Of a stretch of 64,000 nucleotides of DNA, positions 55,711 through 64,000 are shown piece after piece. Under the pieces are notes generated by a model. That model ran no database searches. It was not told the DNA's origin and saw only the letters and a program-made list of their open reading frames with translations. The DNA is from Fasciola hepatica. Its lineage: Eukaryota > Platyhelminthes > Trematoda > Plagiorchiida > Fasciolidae. The position numbers and the translations under genes were made by a program. The DNA is taken from positions 12,542,001 to 12,606,000 of the forward strand of contig CANUEZ040000179.1 in the NCBI GenBank assembly GCA_948099385.1. Direction: 5' to 3'. Numbering within the stretch: position 1 is the stretch's first letter; every line of letters starts with the position of its first letter.

Positions 55711-58267
55711 TTCCCAAACTCCACCTCAGTGACTAGCTTCTAACGGCCGAATCTCCATTAGACGCCCCGATTTGATAGAAAGCGATTCATTGTCTTATGA
55801 TAGCTCTTGAACAAACCCTCATATTCCAGAGTAATACCCCTTAAAATTACTTCCATTTTCACTGAAAAGGATATGTGGTTGACCTCTTCTGGCCACGAGG
55901 CGTTTTAGTGCCTGTAAGAATGAATCCGTAGACGACGAGTACGCAACTTCGATGTGCACAGCTCTCACATTCACACATGCGAATAAACAGCCGTACGGCT
56001 TCTCTTCACTCCTGCCACGCTCAACAAAAGCGGTCCAGAATAGTGTATTCCCACATACGCAAAGGCATAACCGGCATTAATTGTACTTTCAGTCGGTAGA
56101 GGCTGCATTTGTTGTGTACACGGACGCGTTGTCCTTCGACGACAGTGCAAACACTTTCCGAGAACAGGTCGAACAGCCGCTCTTCTCCGTACAATGCAGA
56201 TTCACTGACGCATATTCGATAGAAATTGGGAACAGCCAACACGACCTTCCGTTTCATGATGGTATCTAACAGTCAACTCGGCGACTCCGTGCACGTTTGG
56301 CAGAATAATGAGAGGCTTAGCTCCCTCCAAAAAATGGGCCCAAACCAATCGCCCTCCTGCGCATACCAGCCCATCAATTAGAATGGGACTCACTTTTCGT
56401 ATAGAGGAGTGTGCAAGTCAGATCCTGGAGTCATTACCTTGTTCCATTGAGTGAATTGCTGTACGAAAACATTCCGCTTATATCAACCTCACAACAGCCC
56501 TACAACTATTTCCCACTTGCTGAACCGTGAAATGATCCATTTGCAATGAAGTGTCACTTCGCCCTTTGCTTAAAATACGAAGATATAGCTAGTACTGCAA
56601 TATCCACTCGATAGTCCCTAATAACGTAGTCCAGGAAGAACAGAGCTCGAAGTGTGACGGAAATCAGCTATAGTTTATTGCAATAGCCACCGTACTCATC
56701 TTCATCTTCATCAGCTCAGGTCGCACTTCGATAAGTGCTTCATCTTCGGGTTCTATAACTCCCGAGGACCACAAAACTTTGGACCATAAAACCATGAGTG
56801 ACGGCCTTTATCCTCCGGTAACATCCCTCGAGGAGTCAGGTCCGCCGGATTCTCTTTCCCTGACACGTTTCTCTGTTGCTTGGGAAGCGAACAGTCAAGT
56901 AAGTTGGACAAGCTGTTAGCAAGAAACGTGGCAAAGTGTCATTAGTGGCTTTTCTCGTAACAAAGAAATCCGATGGAATCGGCCCAATAATAAACGTTGC
57001 GCAACTTCAGATCCATTTCCTTCCTATTTTTTTCTGCTATCCGCACTGCAGCGACGGCTGCAGTTAACTCCAACCTTGGTATGGAGACGGTCTTCAGAGG
57101 TGCCCCACACGACTTACCAAACACAAGTGAACATCCTGATTCTTACGTGTCGGGCATAAACCTAAAATAGAACGCTGCCCCGTAGCCCACTTAGGAAGCA
57201 TCACGAAATAAGTGCAGTTCAAAGTCCGCATATGCATTCAAAACATCACGTGCATACTATCGTGGGACTCTTACTAATTTGATCCCGTTCACAATCCTCT
57301 TCACTTTATCCCACTCTACTTTGGTATCCACGCCCGGCACAAATCATGAAACATTTTTTTCATGGGTAAGATGAACGAACCAGCCCTACCTAAGGGATCT
57401 TAGACTGCCGCCAGTTGTGCCAACAGCACTCTTCTCTTTGTTGGCCGATCCTTGAGGTAAACATGGCATCTGGTTAAACATTCCAAGTAGGACCCAAAGC
57501 TCACACGGTCGGCAATCGGTCTGCATCATTGTTCTTATGGCGCTGTTTCTTCCCTCAACCGCATTGGCATTTAAAACCACTCGCTTGTTACCCATCATTT
57601 CCGTAACCGGAATCCACCAAGACTCAATAAGCCACACAATCCCTCCGCCGAACATAGTGTTTCTGCGACTTTATTAACGGAAGTTGAACAATCGTCGATG
57701 TGGAAATCCTGTAAAACCACTTGTGATACCACCGACGAGATCTGGTGCCCAAATAACGTAGTTGTCCTCTTCAGAACAAAACCTATACAAAATGGTGACC
57801 AAACTGCTCCAAAGGGCTATGTTGCCATTCTAAATTCCTTCAGCTTAACAGTATCACCTTCGGACCACCGGAGAAACCGAAGGGCATCTTGGTCTTCCTC
57901 GGGCACTTTTATTCGTGGTGTCATCTTCAGTATCGTCTTACAAGACTATTGGCTTCCGATGAAATAGCAGAAGTACGCTAGCCGAATTCGAAACTATATT
58001 TGGACCTTGGAATATGTGCTTGTGTGTTTTCCCCTGAAATACTGCAGCACAGCCAATGACAACACGAACCTTTCCGGGCTTCTTAAGAGTCAGCACCGCA
58101 TGGAGTGGCATATACCACCTCACTCGCCCGTCTGCCATGGGCTCCTCTCTCTTCTGCACCGCATATCCTTTTTCAACGTAACGTTCAATTACCTCTGCAT
58201 ATTTTCCTTTAAGGTTTGGACCCTTGGGAGACATACTTTCGAATGACTTCAAACGACGAAGGGCCAC
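55711..58267 (-). pseudogene. BEL-4 RT, RNase H and integrase N-terminal part
   Basis: Minus-strand BEL/Pao pol. RT start frame 57938-58267: ALRRLKSFESMSPKG, then YAEVIERYVEKGYAV, WYMPLHAVL, and GKVRVVIGCAAVFQGKTHKH. The RT palm (57.4-57.9 kb) is scrambled and I could not find the YVDD box. RNase H: LHLFRDAS (about 57195-57220), TVSIPRLELTAAVAAVRIA (about 57030-57090), NVYYWADSIGFL, NPADLTPRG (about 56830-56860). Integrase: a zinc-region frame 56202-56393, then RAVHIEV-like remains (about 55940-55965), FSENGSNFKGYY (about 55830-55865) and ASH.GGVWEL up to 55711, where gypsy B begins. Confidence 0.78.
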
Positions 58268-58546
58268 CGATTGATTGCAAAGCTACACGAGATTATTGTT
58301 CTGTCACGTCAAAGCAATACTAAGATGTCCGTCTACAAGCAGTTACGACCTCTCTAGCACTTCGATGGTCCTTTCTTCCTCCACGGGTCACTATAATGGA
58401 AATCTCTATCGTAAAACGTTTGCAGGTTGTTCTCAAAATCCTGCCGCCTGTGTACGGTACAAGCTCTAAATTTACCTGAACGACCACTATCCAACGAACC
58501 TCGTATGACCCAGCCAAAAGGGAAGTGGCCAGCCTAAGGTTCACCC

Positions 58547-60131
58547 TTAGAACCCCTTCGCTATTTTCGAATCCAGGGGGCCCAAGGAAAGTCCAAACAA
58601 TGGGTCTGAAGTAGATTCAAATCCTGTTACTGTCAAGTGACACCACTGGGTAAAAGTTTCCTGATTAGGCGCCGTGGCCTGTACGTCCAGAAATGACGGA
58701 ACTTTACAGGCGCCCTCCACTCTGACCATCTCGATACCATCCAAAGACTTAAGATCAAGCGACACCCTTTCATAACGTTGTATTGTATTCCCAGTGGGAA
58801 TGTTCAAGTTACTCTTCGCCTTGTCTCCCACGAGACCTGAAAGTTCAGCTAAATCACGACGCATGACAGAGGTGTTTGCCCCAATGTCGAGCAGAGCACT
58901 AATGCGCACAGAACCGTTTGGACCTTCGATAATGACCTGTATATTCCGTAACCCAACATCGAGACCCGTGAAAAATAGTTGACGGGATACGTGGAGGACC
59001 GAAACCTTGCTCAAATCATGTAAAAAGGGATGGTGCCGGCGATTGCAATTCTCTTCTCCACAGGGCATCCTCAAATGACATCCATCACGCAACAGTCCAA
59101 CAGTGCTTGAAACTCTTGATAGCTCTTTAGTCTATTTCTTCCACGACACTTAAAGAAGCTGGCATCCGTTATAGATACCGAAAAGGTTTAGTGAATAGAA
59201 CCGTTCTTCTTATAAACATCTGACGCATTCCTTCTTTCAAGGAGAAGATAACTGCACCTACTGCCTTGCAAAGGTGCCTTAGTATTAACAGACCGACACA
59301 GATAGTGTAACCCTGGTTCGTTGTCTGTCTGGTGGATCTCGTCAGCCGTTTTACCCAATCAACGGCCATGTATCCGGGCAATGTGCTCAGAGCTTCGTAT
59401 ATGGTATGAACCGAATTAAGGTCAATCAAATATCCTAGTTGCTGCTGTGCACCTGCGCAACTGGTCAGCCTGTTAGCTCGGATCTTGATCAGTCAAGCCT
59501 GGTTGGGCTATTACATCTAGCACGCAACTCACAATATGACGCCGCTGACCAAAACATCCTTTAAATATGCATCTTACTCGCTGATAATCTTCACTAGCTG
59601 GATAAAATAAACAACCTTGAATAGCTTCTTTGGCTTTCTCTTCACAATAATAAAACAAATAGTTAAAACGCTGATCGTCATCCTTTACTCGACTCTCGAT
59701 CTGACTCTCAAGTTGTCGAAAGAACAGAACATACTGTAATGGTCAACCATCAAACTTAAAAAGTTCACATTTTGGGCAATTCTCACGATACCAGCAACCG
59801 GTCTAGCCCATCTATCTCACTAAACTGGTAAAATTTCTCAACATAATGGAAGCTGTCACTTCGGCTATCACTAGACTTGGAATAATCAAGTACGGACGCC
59901 ACCATCAATACTTTCTCCCGCTGACTGCTGCCTCACAGTACTCCCACTACCATATCGTCTAAGGGCATCAGCTGCTCTTCTTTGGGCTTCAACCGCCCTG
60001 AGCGTAGCATCAGCGGCTTCCACCTCTAACTGGGCGCTTTCCAATTCCAGTTTTACCTCTTCGTCAACATCTGACGAATCACTACCGAAAACAGAAGCAT
60101 GAGACTTAACGGAGATTGGTGCCACGGCCAC
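58547..60131 (-). pseudogene. BEL-4 gag and protease
   Basis: The gag start frame 59886-60131 is coiled-coil-like (DEEVKLELESAQLEVEAADA, then AVEAQRRAADALRR). The frame 59473-59658 has FYYCEEKAKEAIQGCLF then YQRVRCIFKGCFGQRRHIV, the Gag c.G.A..ai...Y..a...l...FG block. Frame 58547-59092 joins the knuckle CGEENCNRRHHPFLH (about 59030-59075) with a protease whose site reads ALLDIGANTSVM (about 58875-58910; DIG for DSG/DTG) and continues to a LSLGPLDSKIAKGF end. Two to three frame breaks. Confidence 0.8.
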
Positions 60132-60383
60132 TTCAGCAGCCGATTCACAATCGAAATTATCCTTACTATCTTATTCTATCGACAGCGTCAGAAGACGGAA
60201 GACAAGCAAGTCAAAACTGGAAACAACAAGAAAGCGATGGAAGGGATAGGGTTCACCGGGAGGGATTGCACAACTGGTCCAAGGGGTAACCACCAACAAT
60301 ATTCAAAGAACGGTAATCACAGATCGACTGATCAGAAATCATCAAATGACTGAAAAACACTCCCCGATGCAGCAGCCATATAC

Positions 60384-60735
60384 TGTACGATCTTCCGGAA
60401 CGTTAACCTTTACTCTCAATGGACAACGGGTTTTAGCCACTTCCAAATCCTAAATGAACGAAATTCAGTAGGTCCGATGAAACAAGAAACGAAGCGTTTA
60501 TTGGTAATAATGTTGTATCTAAACCTTGAACACTAACAAATGAAGACTTTGCAAATCGTATTTGGCTGTGCAAATTCCCAGGCTGACCTTAAAAATGGAA
60601 CAGAATCAATGTTGCTGAACGACCGAACGGTTCGTAAAGAGACAGGAAACTGACGCAGTTAAACAAATAATGAAGATAAAGAAGGAATAACCACTTCTAA
60701 TGGATTAACTGAATTGAGTGAACCTTTACCCCGTA
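60384..60735 (-). repeat. Candidate BEL-4 5' LTR
   Basis: Upstream of BEL-4 gag, in element orientation, CATTTAGGATTTGGAAGTGGC, TTAACGTTCCGG and a GATCGTACA end resemble the end of the BEL-3 LTR (GAACGTTCCGG...TTTACA). The outer start is guessed from a decayed GGGTAAAGG. No second LTR found for comparison. Confidence 0.35.
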
Positions 60736-62384
60736 TGCAATCGGCTACGGCGCGTCAGCGGCCTTAGTAATAGGTTAGTCGTGTCTGAGAAGGACATAGT
60801 ATGAGAGAATGCGACAGCTTAAATGGAGCTGGGTAGCTGAGGTCAAGGGAGCAAAGAGCGAGAAATTTGCTTCAAATGTATCAACAGTGAACAAGTAATA
60901 ATTGAAGACGTGAACAGGAATGACCGGATCAAACAGGTCGGGGTAAATCAACATGTTCTCATTATAATAGATGAATTATGGCCACGTTTTCGATGATGAA
61001 TAGTGCACGTTGATTGCCCCGCAATTTTTAGTTGGTTTTCGTGGAGGTTAGGTCAGGCACTACATAGTGCGTTATGGTATTTTTCCAACTGGCATGCCAT
61101 GTTTCCCCGATAATAAGACTTGCCCAAATAGTGGACCCGAACTAGACTGTTCAGGATTATTTTAATGTAAACTCTACCCCAAAAATAAGGCTTAGTTGTA
61201 CGTCATCTGCCACGTGATCCGATGAGGCAGAGGAGCAGTGACGATAGTAGTGAGGTCATAATAGTCAAAAACTCCACTGTGGTGCATTTTCAGCTTTTTT
61301 TGCCGAAACCTGATAGAATGGCAAACAGAGTAAACGAAGTACCTGCCCTCTGCCTACAAAACTGTCCATCCAGCAAAGATAGTAGAACTCTGCGGACTTG
61401 CTTTGACCGTTTTGTTGATCAAGGACTGTTCGTTCCACTTAAACCCGTTGCATTCTCGATTATTGGAAGGCGGATCTAACAGAAGGAGATCTGAAGCATT
61501 CAAGCAGACCAAATGCAGTATCTCGTCGTCTGTCAGATCCATCTCGCAACAAACATGACCCTTAGAATGTTCGCACAGGGTGAACATTCGGGCCTGGCTT
61601 TTGTGGTAGTCGAATGACCAGTCGGAATATAGAGGCCTCGGGTGATTATTTTGATAGTGAACGGAAGTGGATTGTAACTCAGTAGTTCGCTTGGGTTAAA
61701 CAGAGAATTAGAATTCGAGCATCGGAAGTTTCCAATACTTTCTGCGTTTACAATCAAGGGGAGTGCAAAAATGATACATTCCGTCGATTACGAGAAAAGA
61801 GTTGCTGGAAGCCCCGGGGCAAGAACTCTAGTACTTTCTATAAAAAAAAAGCTGGACGTCTAGATAGTACGAAAATTTAGGGCAGAAAACGCAAACCTTA
61901 GTCAACAGGTGGAAGGAGGAAAGGCTGAGAAATGCCAATTTGGATCAGTTTGCAACACAAGTTTTCTGAGCTGGAAAATCTCATCTATGAATGGATTGGC
62001 TACAAGAAAGAAAAGACTCCAGTTGTGGGCAGAGCTGATAATCAAGCGTTTGCTCTTGCAATGGCACAGTTTTTTGGGATATTCCCAGAGGAATCCAAAG
62101 CATAACAACACTGGCTGCAGTCACGGAAATCACAGAACCCCCGGGTGAAAGATTGCGAGCCGAACAGTCCGCGTTCGAGTCCCAGTTATGGCTGAGTGGA
62201 TGCGTGTTCCTGCCGATTCCTAACAATGATGAAACAGCTGTGTATCGCTTACATGACTTCCAATGGCGCATTTGACGTTGGAGCTTTATGATTAGTCATA
62301 GTATATATGAATCGAACCCCCAACTAACTTTATTAAAGCCAGTTTAAATCCTACAAAAGAGACAAAATTTCCCTTGGTCTGCTT
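60736..62384. other. No recognised gene
   Basis: The plus frame 61222-61479 (85 residues) and minus frames at 61354-61757 and 61902-62271 have no family I know. CCCCGATAATAAGACTTG (61104-61121) and CCCCAAAAATAAGGCTTAG (61178-61196) are two like-oriented units that resemble ends of small DNA transposons. Confidence 0.35.
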
Positions 62385-62389
62385 CCGGT

Positions 62390-62450
62390 CCATATTTTTG
62401 ACCCATCCCTTCATCTTCAGCTTCGTTTTGTTCACTTAAAATCACTCATA
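62390..62450 (+). repeat. PLE 3'-end scrap related to PLE-3
   Basis: TTTTGACCCATCCCTTCATC, then TTCGTTTTGTTCACTTAAAA resembles the last 55 bases of PLE-3 (52241-52292: TTTTGACTCATCGCCTTATC, then TCTGTTTTGTTCACCTAACA) in the same orientation. Confidence 0.55.
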
Positions 62451-64000
62451 CATCTGTTTGTTAACTTAATTCTCCGCCAATTTAGAAACCGGTGGACGAA
62501 AACCAAGAGAATTGAGTCAAAAAACGGACCTAGGTAAATAGTTTTGATGTAGGTTTTGCTAATAGACATTTTTGAAAATGAACAAAAAGCCCCTTATTGA
62601 GTTTTGCATCTGCTAGTCTGTTAACAGGACTAGGCCAGAATGACCTACGCTGATCAAATCAAATATGCCCACTAGAAATAATAGTAGACTGACATCTAAC
62701 TAATAACCTATCAGGGTACCAGTTCAGCAAATGGTCGTGGATGGAACCGAGGATTGGTAAGCCTCTCAGAGGCTTGAACAGGTGGAAGGTCGGTTTAGTT
62801 AAATCTAGTTAAGTTTGGTTGGTTGGGACGAAGTCATATGATTGGTTCCGCGGGGTAGAAACGATCGGAGGTTGTCCACCTCCTTCACTCCCACTGGTTG
62901 CCAGGAAAAAAGGACAAAATTTGGGTCCCACGTTCGATGTTTACTCCAGTTTTTGTCCGTTTCCTGCAATAGCTAAGAAGCTGTCAAGATTACGGTCATC
63001 ACCTGTTTCATGCTGGCTGAGTGGATAGCTTCCTTCAGAGATGCGAAATGTCTTCAAGATGATCGACTATACAGTCCAAGTTGAAAGACAGTGATGTTAT
63101 TAAACGCGCATCCTCATTCAAGTGCTTTGTTGATGGCAGAAGTCTTCAAATACCAACACTCCAACATGGCTCCCATGGAAGGAACTGCAGAGTTGATGGG
63201 TCTAGGAACTCAAACGACAACCGATTAAACGGGTTCCTCTTCAGTTAACATTTTGTTCCCCGGTTACAAAAGTACACATGCTACGTGAGTTTTGCCAGTC
63301 TATATGAATGGAACAGAAGCACTGCCTCTATCCAGAACAGTGGTTAAAAAAGATAAAATTGAACATATTTGGGGTTTTCAGGTTCTTTTTGCCAGAAATG
63401 TCTGGAGCAGAATTGGCTATAAGGAAGTGGGTCAATTCAATGTTTCCGTTCTTCCAGGTGACCAATAAGGTCTGCTCTTCTAGTATTCAGCTTGCGGCCA
63501 CCACGCTAAAGACAGAAATAAGTTCCTTGTAGAGAGAATAATAGGTCCTGCAAGAATTAATTCATATTTTCAGATTCCGGAAATTGCAACAAATAAATCA
63601 TTCAAAGACCATTCGAGAATGAAAATCAACGACTACAATGAAAAATTAAAAGGAGAGATATCAGCGTGGAAGCTTTGTAAAACCCAGTCTTGAGTGAGGA
63701 ATTAATGGGATAGAACTGCTGATAGCTGTGTTGCCAGCATCATCAAGCCACGCGATCAATGAGTCCGCATTCAATGTAAGATTTATTGTATAGTATAATA
63801 TAATATTGTATTGTGTTGAAGACTTTAGCAAGTTAACAAAAACTCTCATCTCAGCCAAATGGAAGAAAACTGATCATTGACACTTTAAAATACACAAAAA
63901 TAAATACTGTAGAAATGAAACTGGTTCAGCCACCGAGGTTAGTGCGAAGTTCATCTGTGACTTTTATTTTGTCAACCAGAAAACGTGCCAAGTAAGCTAC
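62451..64000. other. No recognised feature
   Basis: Only short frames (up to 74 residues) without a family; AT-rich near 63770-63850. Nothing matched elsewhere in the window. Confidence 0.4.

Noticed and set aside
62109..62200. tRNA-like Pol III boxes (TGGCTGCAGTCACGG, then GTTCGAGTCCC)
   Set aside because: No cloverleaf could be folded by eye and the A/B order with the nearby TGGCTGAGTGG is ambiguous; too weak to call a tRNA or SINE.
1..64000. CRISPR arrays, bacterial operons, phage or plasmid modules
   Set aside because: No regular repeat-spacer arrays, no ribosome-binding-site spaced genes; the content is eukaryotic retroelements throughout.

Overview
The window reads as repeat-dense DNA from an invertebrate, most likely a flatworm (trematode or cestode). 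That placement is an inference from the mix of elements: Penelope-like elements with a GIY-YIG endonuclease, many BEL/Pao elements, Ty3/gypsy elements with the CsRn1-type Gag knuckle, APE-type LINEs, and apparent introns of only 32-39 nt. I found no rRNA, no convincing tRNA, no CRISPR and no bacterial operon. I recognised no host gene; almost everything I can identify is a mobile element, most of it broken by stops and frameshifts.

Layout. 1-2.84 kb: two Penelope-like copies (PLE-1 minus, PLE-2 plus) of one family, back to back. 2.84-5.43 kb: 3' part of a BEL/Pao element (BEL-1) with its 383-bp LTR, next to a gypsy gag scrap. 6.25-7.7 kb: LINE fragment. 7.7-10.0 kb: mostly unrecognised. 10.05-15.76 kb: pile of LINE fragments on both strands. 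17.15-18.4 kb: BEL gag-protease piece (BEL-5). 19.4-23.8 kb: BEL-2 pol with a 383-bp solo LTR inside it (TSD CGGCT). 23.8-27.5 kb: decayed CsRn1-like gypsy (gypsy A). 27.86-28.24 kb: decayed BEL-type LTR. 28.5-40.64 kb: CsRn1-like gypsy C on the minus strand with two 274-bp LTRs, cut in its RNase H by the complete BEL-3 (31,207-37,628; 425-bp LTRs; TSD CATAG). 41.5-48.36 kb: CACTA-like DNA transposon material. 49.4-60.7 kb: BEL-4 (minus) interrupted in its integrase by gypsy B (49,920-55,706; TSD GAAG), itself interrupted by PLE-3 (about 50,650-52,292). 60.7-64.0 kb: mostly unrecognised.

How the parts relate. The retroelements form a readable insertion record. BEL-3 (about 12 mismatches between its LTRs over 425 bp, by eye) sits in gypsy C (about 23 over 274 bp), so LTR divergence and nesting agree. 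On the other side, BEL-4 > gypsy B > PLE-3 is a three-level nest in which the interrupted integrase reading can be followed across each insertion.

The least ordinary segment is 43.57-48.36 kb. It carries a transposase of the Transposase_21/CACTA type and, downstream on the same strand, a second gene whose C-terminal part resembles DUF4806 and whose first four exons join in phase across three introns of 32-36 nt. The segment is bounded by inverted clusters of a 20-bp motif with core GACCGTC. A second, diverged transposase copy lies just outside it. All family names are from motif recognition by eye; no database search was run.
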